NCBI GenBank assembly: GCA_900239685.1
Contig: OENT01000088.1
Coordinates: 1-64,000 of the forward strand
From: Rotaria macrura
Lineage: Eukaryota > Rotifera > Eurotatoria > Philodinida > Philodinidae
DNA: 64,000 bases
Direction of reading: 5' to 3'
Positions 37,501 through 49,300 of the stretch are shown piece after piece; the stretch's first letter is position 1; every line of letters starts with the position of its first letter. The position numbers and the translations under genes were made by a program. The notes beneath the pieces were generated by a model. That model had not been told where the DNA came from, did no database searches, and was given only the letters and a program-made list of their open reading frames with translations.

Positions 37501-38109
37501 AAAAAATAACAAGAGGAAAAAAGTTAGATTAAGAGTTAACAAAAAACTGAAGATAATAATAATTTATAATTTTTTCAAAGTAAAGAAAAACACTAGATGT
37601 TAATTTATGAAGTCAGCTAAAAATCTGGAAACGTTCAATGAAAGCAAATAGAAAAAATCTCATATGATCTTAAGTCACTCTTCTTTCTGTGTGGACTTTC
37701 TTTTTACTACAAAGTTCTATATTTGCCGAAGAAAATGTCTTTTTTTAAAGCTCGATAGCTACACCATTCGAACATAGGAATGTCAAATTTCAATAGAAAT
37801 GCGTTTCACAAGATTATCTCGATTTTACATTCCATTCTCATCTTTATACAATAGAATTCCATTTATGTCCAATTTAAACTTTGGTGACAGTTAACGATAA
37901 ATTGCTTCTTTTGTTAAATATGCAACTAAACATCACGTTGTCAATGTTATTTATTCATCGAACAAAAGAAAATAGAAAAACATCGAACTAGCCTTGTTGA
38001 TTCGGTTTTGATGGAGCCGCACCACCACCATACGGTGTATACTATATAAATGTATTATTTTTGAAATGAAAATTATGAGAAAAAAATGATTTCTTACTTC
38101 CATGTCCAT
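28517..38109 (-). CDS. EIF3L: Translation initiation factor eIF3 subunit L, seventeen exons
   Basis: eIF3L is a PCI-domain subunit of the eIF3 complex that acts on the 40S ribosome. Exons: 38098-38109, 37993-38041, 37347-37488, 37219-37289, 33884-33948, 33511-33826, 33304-33464, 33068-33238, 32878-33017, 32779-32819, 29827-29891, 29703-29776, 29588-29645, 29489-29527, 29348-29431, 29207-29287, 28517-28570. They sum to 1623 nt (540 aa; human 564). Landmarks: LYKEMYFRHIYASKPGGVSL; ELPDQWLWDIIEEFIYQFQ; KIWNVHAVLNVMHSLVDKS; LYKMFGYFSLIGLLKLHTL; EDAIRVFVDTLLYIQRSK; NPMRIDEAIYIDLREKF; CPKFISPAPTIF; LKLYTTMNIDKLATFMEK; SADIDFYIDKDIIYIADTK. The N-terminal two exons (MDMEYTPYGGG) are tentative: joining exon 2 to exon 3 needs a GC-AG intron (AAG then GCTAGT) to avoid a stop. 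Otherwise translation could begin at the MDHYFGG methionine in exon 3. Introns of 3.3 kb and 2.9 kb interrupt it. Confidence 0.93.
29892..32778. other. Long eIF3L intron, nothing recognised
   Basis: 2.9 kb inside eIF3L. Open frames here (for example 31544-31789 +) lack coding signatures. I found no inverted terminal repeats with target duplications by eye. Confidence 0.4.
35041..36731. mobile_element. hAT-like non-autonomous DNA transposon (1691 bp)
   Basis: Within the 3.3-kb eIF3L intron. Ends are CAGATATCCG on the left and, read inward from the right, CAGAGATCCG. Immediately outside both ends is the same 8-bp word TTCTAATT (35033-35040 and 36732-36739), the target-duplication length of hAT elements. 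Both subterminal zones are GC-rich for this genome and packed with CGAGT/ACTCG words (35051-35120 and 36605-36725) in opposite orientation. No transposase domain was recognised, so it is a deletion derivative or a MITE-like relative. A second element is inserted into it. Confidence 0.85.
35378..35696. mobile_element. hAT-like MITE (319 bp) nested in the larger element
   Basis: Ends read inward are TAGCGGAGGGAAGTTACCGT and TAGGGGTGGGAAGTTGTCGT. They are flanked by a perfect 8-bp duplication ATCCAGAG (35370-35377 and 35697-35704). The arms pair over most of their length, including TCCTAGTAACTTCTT and CATCGAATTAT, so a single strand could fold into a long hairpin. GTTACC/GGTAAC words recur throughout the arms. 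It is non-coding. Confidence 0.9.
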
Positions 38110-38433
38110 TGTAATTCTGTGTTCTCCTAGTTTTGATTTTAAGAAAAGAATCTAGAAATGTTTCTACAGATTTAAAGTTTAGTTTAAGAATCAAAAAACA
38201 AGCAGCTATTCTGATATCAACAAAAAAACACTTCTTTTAATTGATTGAAAGACCGTCAAACAGTACTTTGGTGTTTTCCTTTCACCTTTTCATGAAATTC
38301 GAAAAAAAGAGCAAATAAAAAATATGATCAGTTCGATTTAGACCAAACAAAGAACTAAGAGCAGTTGCTGTACAATACAAAAGAAAATGACTGCAAGGGA
38401 AATAAATAATCATGTTAGTTATATCACAATAAT

Positions 38434-39033
38434 TCATTTATAGCCGAAACCAATATTCGATGCAACTTGTGCCGATGGTCCAAGAAGAATCTAATGAATG
38501 AAAAGAAGATTTTCTTTTACACACGAATAAAATCCATTACAATTTACTTGACGCGCTTGAGTTGCTTCCATTGCAACTACTTGAGAAAATTCGTGTTGAA
38601 CAAGAATCGGAAGAAGAAGAACAATCAATGATGAACTACAAAACCATAATGTTTTTTTCATAAATTGAGCCAAACATTTTGAATAATGATAAGAATTTTG
38701 AAAAAATGGTTGTAGCCAATTAGGAAACATTTCTGTAAGGCCATAGAGACGTTCGGTGAAAGTTTCATCTTCAAAATCCTTTTGAGAATAATAAACAGAA
38801 AATTAAGTTTTTATGACATTTTTACACGTATTGTATAGAACCTTAGAATCTTCAAGATCGAATTCTCTAGTTCCTACAGGAACATGTATTGATTCAAAAG
38901 TTGTATCATCGTTGGAGAAATGTTGAGGTACAAAATCCAATTGATCATTTAATTCAAAATCATTTGATTGAATGATTTCAATATCATTCTCATTAAAAGA
39001 ACTTACTAAGATAGATATATCCTCTTCATTCAT
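38434..39033 (-). CDS. TOMM22: Mitochondrial import receptor subunit TOM22, three exons
   Basis: TOM22 is the central receptor and organiser of the translocase of the outer mitochondrial membrane. Exons 38842-39033, 38548-38778 and 38434-38490 give 480 nt (159 aa; human 142). The acidic cytosolic N-terminus (MNEEDISILVSSFNENDIEI and onwards) is followed by FTERLYGLTEMFPNW, close to the human LSERLWGLTEMFPERV. The single membrane span is LWFCSSSLIVLLLPILVQHE and the tail is ILLGPSAQVASNIGFGYK, matching human ILLGP. The start is the first in-frame ATG after an upstream non-ATG stretch; a possible acceptor lies 11 nt before it. It is divergent from the STKLD1-like gene, 370 bases away, and its stop lies 324 bases from the eIF3L start. 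Confidence 0.92.
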
Positions 39034-39403
39034 TGTGGATAATTCTTCAATTGAAATCGTTTCTTTGGTCAGTATTAAGTAATTACTATAAGATTGAAAT
39101 ACATATTCTTTCTTCTCTTCCAAGATTTATCGGTGCTTCTCGTTTACTGGTCGGTTTATTCTTTCAAAATGACCAAACGTTCGACTAAATTTAGTAGATG
39201 TCGTGCATAGAAAAGTTACGCGCTTTCTTTTTTTACAATTGGAAACATTAATTGTAAGAGAAAATCTTTTGAAACAAGATTATTTTATTATTGTAAAAGT
39301 ATTTTCGAGAAATAAGGAGGTTGCTACTACAGTTAAATACTCTTCAATGGTAACCAAAACTGTTGTGTTATTTTTGAATTCATAGAAAAAAAATCTTTGT
39401 AGC
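39034..39403. promoter_or_regulatory. Putative bidirectional promoter TOM22 / STKLD1-like
   Basis: Only 370 bases separate the two divergent start codons, so transcription initiation for both must occur here or very near. The promoter role is inferred from arrangement only; no core motif is convincing. Confidence 0.45.
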
Positions 39404-42400
39404 ATGAATAAATACATTGTATGTATTATATGTCAATTGATATGATTATTATCTATACTAATTTTTTCAAGGTCGACACATGTCTTGGCTTGGATACACT
39501 AGCCGAACGTATTGTTGTTCGACAAAAAGATACAAATAAAGCTTATCTATTATCTAAAGTTAGTTGCAATTAGTTAGTTTTCCATGGAATTTAAAAAAAA
39601 ATTTATAAAACATTTTCTTTCACATTTCAGATGGAACTGATGGATTTGGCAACAACGGCTGTGGCATTTCAAGAAGTAAATATTTAAAAATAATATGTTT
39701 TCATTGTTTATTATTTTGTTTTTCCGAAAACTATTTAGTATCTTCCTTTACTAAAACTATCATATGAAAATGTCGCATCATACATTGATGTCTTTACATC
39801 AGTTGAACATCAAGTATGGAGAAAAAGAATATCGTAGAATAAGTTATGCTTCAAGTGAAAATTTGCTTTAGATCAGTGCAACATATATCAATCTAATATC
39901 GGAATATTTTCCCATGGGAAATCTTGATACATATTTACAGAAAATACGTAATCAAAACATAGCACTTAATAATCAAGTAAGAATTATGAAAATTGATTGA
40001 CATAGGATATTAATTAGATTTCATTTGTCAGTTAGTTGATATTTGGTTTGCACAAATATTAGATGGATTAATGTTTTTATGGAATCAAAAAGTTATTCAT
40101 CGGTAACATACTAGCAAAAGATTTTTACGTCATTAGAATTCTTTGTTTTATTATTATTTTGATATCAATTAGTAATTTGAAACCTGATTGTATTTATCTA
40201 CGTGGTGAAAATAACGAACAAAACTGTTCATTGGTGATTGGTGATGTAATTCCACCTGCGGTTGCTTACGATGTTCGAATGAGAACTCGACTACCTCGTC
40301 GTATGTATTCGAATCTATCAAAAGATATTCCCTTTTGTGTATTATCATGAGATCTAGGGTTTTCAATCGATGAATCTAGTTGTATGAAATGTCATAGTAA
40401 GAAAGAATGAAAATAATGCATGATTTTTGATTCGATAAGAGTAATTTTTTTGCTGCTGATAAATTCATATGTTTTTGTCAAGTTTCATTCTCTGTTGTTG
40501 AATGAGATATTTGATCATTGCATTTTTCTAGGTGCACTTTCGTATACAGCTCCAGAAATATTGGAATCCGGACAGTATACAGTACAATCGGATATATATT
40601 CGTTGGGTTGTATACTCTTAGATATGATTACATGTGATTCATTGAATGTAAGAAATCATTTTTTGAAATTTTAAGTTTTCTTACTCATTTTCTTTCTATT
40701 TAACTAGGATGAAGAAACATTACAATTACGTATTTGTACTCGACATGATACTAGTATATTGTCCGAAGCTCTTCATAATTTAGAGAAAGTGAATTAATAG
40801 ACTAAACATGAACATGAAACATTTGTTTTATGATTAGGTACATGATACAATACCGAGATTGATTCGTCAAATGGTAGTTCCGAATCCTGCGGGACGTTTG
40901 AAAGAAGAGTATGTTGAGTTTTAATATGTAGACATATATGTACATGGATATCCATGAGAGTATGACGCGATAGATAGATCGTTCCCATTTCGATTTTAGT
41001 TATGGAAAATGTCCTACTCATATCAGAAACAGTTAAAGTAAATTTTAAAACAAGCAATGATTGACTCTACACTGAAGGCAATTCTACATAATTAGAACTC
41101 TTCGATATCAAAACTTTAAAATCTTACTAGATTTGAAACAAATCCGCTAGATTTTATTCATTATAAAAAAAAACAAATTACTACTGAAGAGTATTGAATA
41201 AATGATTCTTACACGTGACAAGAGATACAATAACTTTCACGATATAAATAATCGAAGTTATGATTAGGATTTACTCAAATAGTGTGAATGACAAAAAATA
41301 GTTGTAAATGATATCGATACTGGAATAGAACTGTTTCATTTTTCGAAAACCATCTTACACCAAGAAAATTCACTATCATTCGAAAATAAAATATTTGTAA
41401 AGTTTAAAATTTCACAAACTACTAGAAAAATTTTCAGTAGATAACACAACTTATTTATTATAGCAATAAACTACATGCTTTAACTGTGACGATGAAGCGG
41501 CAATCGATAGATTTCGTTCAGTTAGTGTATAAGGTATACAAATATTTTGGATTCGTTTCAGTAAGTCGATAGTATCAACGCTGTATAAGGTTACCTGATT
41601 GACAACTACTTATATAGATAATGATTTCTCATGTATTCTTACATAAAAAACTTTCCACGTGAATAGTTTTCGTATGACATAATCTAATCAATTGAATGAT
41701 GTTTTATAAGTTTTCATTTTTCTCTGTGTGATGTATATGACTTCCGAATGGATGCTCGATGCTTTTTCAATAACACTGCTTACAAGAGTATGTACGGCAG
41801 CTACTCCATATAGAAGATTAAGTTAATAGATGTACACTTCTATAAATAGATCTATGGCAACATGAAAAAAAAACAGAACAACACAGACACTTAAACTACA
41901 ATACTAAGAAGTCAATATGATGAAGAGAATTCGATTGAAATCAAGAAATCTCTCCAGCCAAAACAGAAGTAATTTTTCTGAGAAGGAAAAACCTAGCATC
42001 GCATTACTTAACCCAAAATATAGACTAATAATTTACTATCTAATGGGGGTGTCAGCGTTGCCGTTCCCAAGGAGCTAGAACGCATTTCAAATTTCGTTTT
42101 AAGCATTATTTCGATCAAGTGACAGTGGCATATATTATTTCTGACGATTTTATGAATTTGTGTAACGCGTTCCTCGTTCCCAGGAATGGAACGGCAAAGT
42201 GACACCCCTACTATCTATCCATATCCAAGAATAAAGAAAATCCTATAGAAATCTGTTTCTAGACTATTTGTGATTGAAAACAGATCGATATCGATCTGTA
42301 TATTGTTTATCTATATGTTTAGTATAAACTAATCAGCAAGCTATTGGTTATGGTTCTTGATTTTTGAAATCACATTTCATTGGTTAGGTAGACTTTGTCG

Positions 42401-45400
42401 AGACCAGAGAGATTCTTATCGATACAGTGCTCTCTTCTAATCTTATTTGCTATCGTAAACTATTTTTGAGTTCATCTGAATCATAGAAAAAATTTTTCGG
42501 AAGTTAAGCGTAGCATGTTTTCGAGATAAACTAGAGCGTTTCAATTCGAATACAGCTTCATCATGAGTGATGTACAAAAAGAAGCAATCATCTCTATTTT
42601 TTTCTTCTTCTTCTTTTTCATATAGAGATTTTGTACAGGATGACTACATAATTGAAAGTATGCACAGTATTGATTCAAGTCAAATGAAATATCCATCTCA
42701 CAGTGATAAGAAATCGACTCGTAATGGTAGTATTCAAACACATTTGTCTTTCTTTTTATTTTATTCTTAAATAAATTATTTCATAGATTTAGTAAATAAT
42801 GAAAATTTTGAATATTATCTTAATTATTTTAAACAACATCGTAATGCTGAAAGTCGTATCGAACATGCCGTACAATTATGTAATCAATCAAAATCAGTAA
42901 ATCTATTTTTTGATCTGTATTTATCAATCAAATTTATCGTCCTCATAGATTGATTTATCAACTTTGGCAACATGTTTTCAAAAGGATATCATACCTATTA
43001 TTGAACCGTTTCTATCGAATTCAAATGTTGTTAAAGGTTCAATCGAACTTTTAACTAAAATAATAGAAAATGATATTATTCTTACATCCCAAATTATCAC
43101 CTTCGTTGCAAAAATGATACCTGTATGTTTAGTTTTGAAAATTCAAGTTTTCTTTTACAATAAGAATATGTTTCTTTTTCGGAAATAGTATTATGAAAAT
43201 CATGAAGAATTACTGAAGAAAATTACCGATGTTCTTATAACTCTGGGAACAAGAAGTAACTTGTTTTTCAATATCAAATCGAATTAGTTCTATATTTCAT
43301 TTCTGATCATTTAGATACAAAACTTTTAATGACTGCCCGTATTGCTTCACACTTAGTTCAAATTATGATGAAACACGAACATAATGCGGACATTAATGCA
43401 AGATGTTGTACACTTATTTGGCTTATGGCAAAAGACTCTATGAGTTCGTTTATCTTAGTTTTCAGGTTTTTTTGGAAATTACATATCGTCATTCGATCTA
43501 AATCATGAGTGTGAATAATAGTAGACAACTACTTTTGAGTATAGTACATCTTTCACAATTCAAGAAAGTTTCCGGAATTAATAGTCTGTCGAGGAATTAC
43601 GTCATGAAAGGTTGAATGCATCATTGATTTTGATTTCGTCTAACTTGGTAGAGCTTTCAGAAAATACGTAGATCACTTTTGTAGAATAAATATGGAAAAG
43701 GACATTGAATTCTTTATCTAAAAATATTTCGAGTTTTCAATTCGAGCAGCTAGTCGAGGATCGAGAAACGTCTGACCGCTACAACGATTCATTAAGACAC
43801 ATACCTTTACCGAATATTCGTACGTAGTACTTAACAGATTCATGCATTGCTTTAAGAAAGTGTTAGAACATGCTTGTTGTCATTTTTTGTTATAAGGAAA
43901 AACTATTATACCGTTTAGTTTTCAAAGAAAAAGTTTGAAGAAAACGTAACAACGAGACACAGAACGTTTTGAACTTTAGATCGAGCTGGTTATTTCATGT
44001 GAAACGATATCATCTATTAACAAGCAATTTTTCTTTGTTGATTATTGGTGGCGAGTGAAAATCTTGTAAAAATGCTATTCTTGAATTTCGTAAGATGAGA
44101 AAATTCGAATGGTCGTATTTTCTCAATAAAATAATTCTAAGTAAATTTGAATACTAGTTTGCAGATAAAACTTGTTTTCTTGTCGAAGTATTTACTAAAT
44201 TTCTTTATGCTCCGGATGTGATCATATAATTCGTTTGCGAATTCTCTTACTTTTGTTTTTGTATTGCATAAATCGAAAGTAAGAAAGATATCGAACTCAA
44301 AAATATTTTTGACACTGAATTTTTATTTTTATTCACACAATATATTTGAAAATTGTAGTTCAAACGTAGATGCATACAAAAGTGCAGCAATCACTTTCTG
44401 TTTTAATGTGCTTTCACACATGATTTAGAGATCTCTATTGTGAACGAAAATTGCCCGATGATAATGCAATGATATTTAAAACTACGATTCAAATTTTACT
44501 CTACTAGATTTATGCTGACATAGAATACGTATAAGTAATTCGTTGAATTTCGGAATCTGATATTTCTCAACATCGAAATTAACTAAAAACTCATTCAATT
44601 TGATAAAGGCCCAGTTGCTTTCATGAGCATTCTTGATACAATAGAAAAATACTCTAGTCGTAAATAGATTTTCATTCTTTTCTTTCGAAGTGAATTAGTT
44701 AAGATGATTCTTACTGTCAAGGATCTATGAGATGAAATGAATACATACTTGAAAGGTATAAATAATTGAATATGTAATTTATTTAGCTAATGAACTTCGT
44801 GGTCATCAGGCAACCATACTCAGCATACTTTTGAAAGTTCTTCAAAATCATCCGAATAATAGCGATCTTTTTACCAAAGTGTGCTTCGCATTTCTACCAT
44901 TTGTTTTTGAAAGTAGGTCGATCATTTTTTGACTTGTTTGTCTATTATATCAAGCAATAAACTTAAGGTTTATGTTTTCATTGGCAGAGTCGACTGTTGA
45001 TTATCTAGTACAATTCAACCTTGTACGCTATTTTACTATTGGTTTACAAAAACATAACCGGGATCGCCATGCAATTAAATCTGGTATGTATCCTTTTTTG
45101 AACTCTGAATAAAAATGAAACGTTTCGATTGATTTCAAAATACGAGACAAGGACATTTTTGAATCATTTTTTTGTGATCGACACGTTTAATCTTGAATCT
45201 ATTTTATGTGGGCATTAATTGCAAAGTCTGAAAACACTGTTTCTTATTTTCCTTAATATGCCAAGTTAAATGTTTTAATGAAATAGGTTCTTGTCTTCAT
45301 GTTTGAGGATCATTCAAGTTTTTGTGTCATCCTAGGCTGTTCGAATAAAAATGAATACACTGATAGATGATGCGGGAATCCTTGACTTAAGTTACATGAG

Positions 45401-46151
45401 AAAGCAAGCTCTATTAGACAAGTTCGCATCTCCTCGAACTACTACAACGACAGTTCTTGAAGATTATTTCTTTTCGATATCAATGGCTTTGAAAATTTTT
45501 GTTTCCTAATGGTATTGACAGATGAAAACTTAAATATACTGAGAACTAATGTCTTCTTAAATTTGTCATTATATTTATAAAAAATAAAAATATGATATGT
45601 TTATTTTTCTTCTAGCTCTTACGGTTTTATCGGAATTATTCAAAATTGATGGTATGTCACTGTGTTAAATAATCATAGAACCAGAATATGAACTATTCTT
45701 TTGTTTTTTCTTTTAGAACGTTGTGTATTACGTTTTCTCTGTAGTCGTTCAAATGATAATACACTTCTAGATGTGATGGAAATTCTAAGTGAAATATTTG
45801 ATCGCTTCAAAAACAATGTTGATGTAGCATTAAGAATCATGAAACTATTACAGTCAATGTCAACCTATGGTAAGAACGATTGTGTTTTTCTCGCAGTACA
45901 ACGTTGCTATTTTAATTTCTACACAATCGAATTATTTAGATGATGCCATAGATGAAATGATATCGACGAAAATAGATGAAGGTTTACTAAATGAAATAAA
46001 ACGTTTTCATTCGGATAATGAGGTAATTTAGTTCGATAGATTCGATTTGAATAGAAAACTAGTATGCATGTGATGTTCTTTTTTTAAGGATATTGAACGA
46101 GCTGGTGAACATATAATGACGCGTATTCGACAGCGAAAATCTATTTCATAA
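39404..46151 (+). CDS. STKLD1: STKLD1-like pseudokinase with helical-repeat tail, 21 exons
   Basis: Exons: 39404-39418, 39472-39558, 39631-39675, 39739-39813, 39872-39976, 40032-40102, 40173-40300, 40532-40647, 40708-40788, 40838-40908, 42626-42726, 42787-42896, 42949-43122, 43189-43255, 43315-43443, 44787-44912, 44988-45083, 45616-45651, 45717-45869, 45940-46022, 46089-46151 (1932 nt, 643 aa; human STKLD1 680). N-terminus MNKYIVDTCLGLDTLAERIV. Kinase-fold landmarks: YLPLLKLSYENVASYIDVF; VIHRNLKPDCIYL; YTAPEILESGQYTVQSDIYS with LGCILLDMITC. The HRD motif is HRN and DFG is replaced by DVI, so catalysis is unlikely, as in STKLD1. The C-terminal half has ARM/HEAT-like helices (for example LLMTARIASHLVQIMMKHEH, DVMEILSEIFDRFKNNVDVA). 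Little is known of the family's function. The gene ends 190 bases from the convergent FAM184 stop. Confidence 0.88.
42043..42209. mobile_element. hAT-like MITE (167 bp) in STKLD1-like intron 10
   Basis: Ends are ATGGGGGTGTCAGCGTTGCC on the left and, read inward from the right, AGGGGTGTCACTTTGCCGTT. They are flanked by the perfect 8-bp duplication ACTATCTA (42035-42042 and 42210-42217). Subterminal GTTCCC and GGGAAC words face each other. It is non-coding. It resembles the 319-bp element at 35378 in its GGGGTG terminus and 8-bp target size, but the interior is different. Confidence 0.85.
43444..44786. other. Long intron of STKLD1-like gene, nothing recognised
   Basis: 1.3-kb intron; AT-rich, no repeat ends or coding features noted. 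The donor is GTTCGT, weaker than most in this gene, so an additional small exon inside cannot be excluded. Confidence 0.4.
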
Positions 46152-46311
46152 AAATGTTTCATTTTTCTTTTTATTGTAAAAAATAACACTTACAATATAT
46201 AGAATCTTCTTTCTTTCTCTTCTTTTTTGAAAACAGAAAAAAAAGGCATATATGATTTTACATAAAAATATTCAAATTTTTTTCTCTTTTGCTTCTTTTT
46301 TTTTTTTTATA

Positions 46312-46317
46312 AATAAA
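46312..46317 (+). promoter_or_regulatory. AATAAA poly(A) signal of STKLD1-like gene
   Basis: AATAAA 160 bases after the STKLD1-like stop and 25 bases before the end of the convergent FAM184 coding sequence. The two transcripts' 3' ends should therefore abut or overlap. Confidence 0.5.
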
Positions 46318-46341
46318 ATGCGTGATGTCCAAAGAGATTTT

Positions 46342-49300
46342 TTATTTAACAAAGCGTTTTGGTAGTAGTGGTTTATTGGGATTCAAAGCGAGATCATGTG
46401 GAATTTCACCATTGGTTACTAATGGTTCCAGTTTCGATGGTCGTGGCGATTGAGATTTTAATCGAGATGAAGATGATGCATCCGAATTACGAGGAACCTA
46501 AGAATTAATGAAATTAGTATGAATAATATGAAAATTCATAATATGTCATTCAAACTATCAAAGAAATAATTTTGATTTGTCTCATTAATGACTTATGACA
46601 ATGATGCGTGAAAGAAATCGATCCTATATTCGAAAACTATAAGGTTCCACATTGATTACTATACTAATAAATTCAAAATTAAAACTATTCATTGGGCACC
46701 TGAGATAAAAATGCTGGTATTCATCGAATCTACATCCTATGTAGTGATATTTTAAATCATGTTAAACTCAAGATTTCTTGTCTTCCCTGAAATATTTATT
46801 GTCAATATAGAACGTATCGAAGAAGCGTGATGCTTTGGAAGATTTCTCCTAGAATCGTATTGCAAAATAGGGAAAATGACGCATACATATAAAAGTGTTT
46901 TCTTTTCAATTTGGTTTAAATTATAGATTTTTGGTTACAGTATACTTTCAAGAAATGAATAAAAGAAGATCTCTATGGTTTTGATTGGAAGATAATTTTG
47001 TTTTGCTTTTTAGTTACTTTCTCAGGTTCACTTTAGTCTACGACTATTAGGAATCGGGCACTATCTTTTATAGAAAATCTACCATCATGTTGATGTTGTC
47101 GATGGAATACACTCATGGATAGGAAGTTTTAGCTCTTTGTCGAATAAACACATCAAAATGCATTCCAAAACAATGTAGTACTGAAAAGATATCTTTTCTA
47201 GATGGTGATCATACACATATACGAATCGAAACTTCATCTAGAATTTTAGTACAAAGTGCTATGTATGCCCTTTGAACTAGAATAAAATCTGCTATCCTTA
47301 GTAGTTCTAGTCATTATATTTTAACAGCGATGATGAGATCTTTTCCTGTGGACACTAAACATGATTGAGGACGATTAGTATTCGTATTGGAACTTGTTTC
47401 CTGTTTTTTCCCTCATGGAGCATGCACTTCTGCTTATATCAACGAGAGGAGTTAGAGACAGATCTTATTACAACTGATTGTGTACAATTACATGAATAAC
47501 TTACAAATTTCGTATTATATGCGAGAGGATTCATAACACCAACATTGGAAGATGGAGCATTCGTAAAGACTTTATTGAAATTCGTTTCTCGATTGATTAA
47601 TTCCATTTTTAGATATTTCTTTTCATCCTAAAAACAAGAACAAAGAAGGATTTCATAACTTCATATTACATGATTCATTGAAACAAATATTACGTGAATC
47701 TTTTTCAATTGTTCTTGATAGGAAGCTATTGTTTGTTGAAGTGTAGATATCAGTTCTAAATCATCTACTCTTGATTCTCGATTATTATATCGTTCATCAG
47801 CTTGGTTTAGTCTATTTCGAAAATATGTATGTTATTGTGAATAAAGGAACTATGTCAATTGATTTACTGTAACTGAAGTTCTGAAATACGTGATTTAAGT
47901 AATTCATGTGCTTTAGAAAATTCTTCTAATAATTGTTTTTGTTCATTTTCATTTGATCGCATTAGATCACGAATTCTTTCTTCATTGTCATTGCGTAATT
48001 TTTCTTCTCGATGTCTAACAAAGAAATAATCATAATACAATTGATGTATTGTTTTGATTTTACTTGAGTTCTTTTTGTGTATCATTTCGGACACGTTGCA
48101 ATTCTTTACCACGCATGTCAATTTCAGAACGTAATTGTTCAATTTGATCTTGTAGTTCATTTAAATCTTGTAGACAATTATCAATACGTTTTTGTTTAAT
48201 GCTGATATCGCTAGTAAGATCTTCAATACGTAAATCAGCTTCACGTTCCTAAATATGTGATCATGAATTTAAATAAGAAGAAAATACTGTTCGGTTTGGC
48301 GAACCTTTATTTTAGTTATTTCAAGAGCACGATCCAACTGTAGTCGAATAGCAGCTAGTTCTTTTCCATGTGCTCGTTCTTTTTCTTCCAATTCAGTCGA
48401 ATGATTTCGAAATGCATCTTTTCGTAATTGTTCTAAGTATAGGAGAATATTGTTTTTTACATGTTTATTTTATGTGAAGACCAAAATAAAAAACATGCGT
48501 AGCACTCGATGTTCAACAATTCGAACCATAATCAATACGGATTACGTAGTACAACGCAATAGTAATCTTAGACAAAAGCAAGGGTATATTATAAATTGAA
48601 TAATTTTCTATTGACTTGTGACAGATTATTCTCTGTGATACATCAACTCCGATCATTTCAATATCAATTTCTACTGAATTAATAATTCCTATTGAATTGA
48701 ATCTTGCCATCAGTATTTCATCTTTGATGAAAGTGTAACTTCTACGTGTGTAGAATATAAATTTGCTTGAGACCTTTTTTTTATCATATAAACGTACTCC
48801 GGTGAACTTTGATCCCAATGATCCATACAAGATTCGATAGATTGGTGTTAATCCACCGAATTTCAAAGTAAAAAAATATTGTTTTTTCTTTGCCCTTCTA
48901 GCGGGCTGATGTTTTTGATATTTGTCTAATGTATCACTATTTGAGAACACCGTATTAATATAGTTAATCATAGTTGTCTTCCTATATCATAGATGGGAGA
49001 CTTCAGTTTTCAATGATGTTAACGTGTAATAACATTTTCATTATCTCGGACTTAGTCTCATTACATAGAAACCCTACTCGCGCTCTAGTATCACCATTAT
49101 AAATCATGATTTGATGTAATTTCTATCTAGTACCCGATTTCAGATTGTGTTTCATCCATATTCATGATGTTTACACAATTCCTAAAAGAATGGTTTATAA
49201 GTAAGTACTGCTCAAGTTTATATTCTACTAATGCCATCGCCATATTGTGTCTAATAAACTATCTTTATTTTTTGAATTTTCAATTGTCCAACGACGATTG

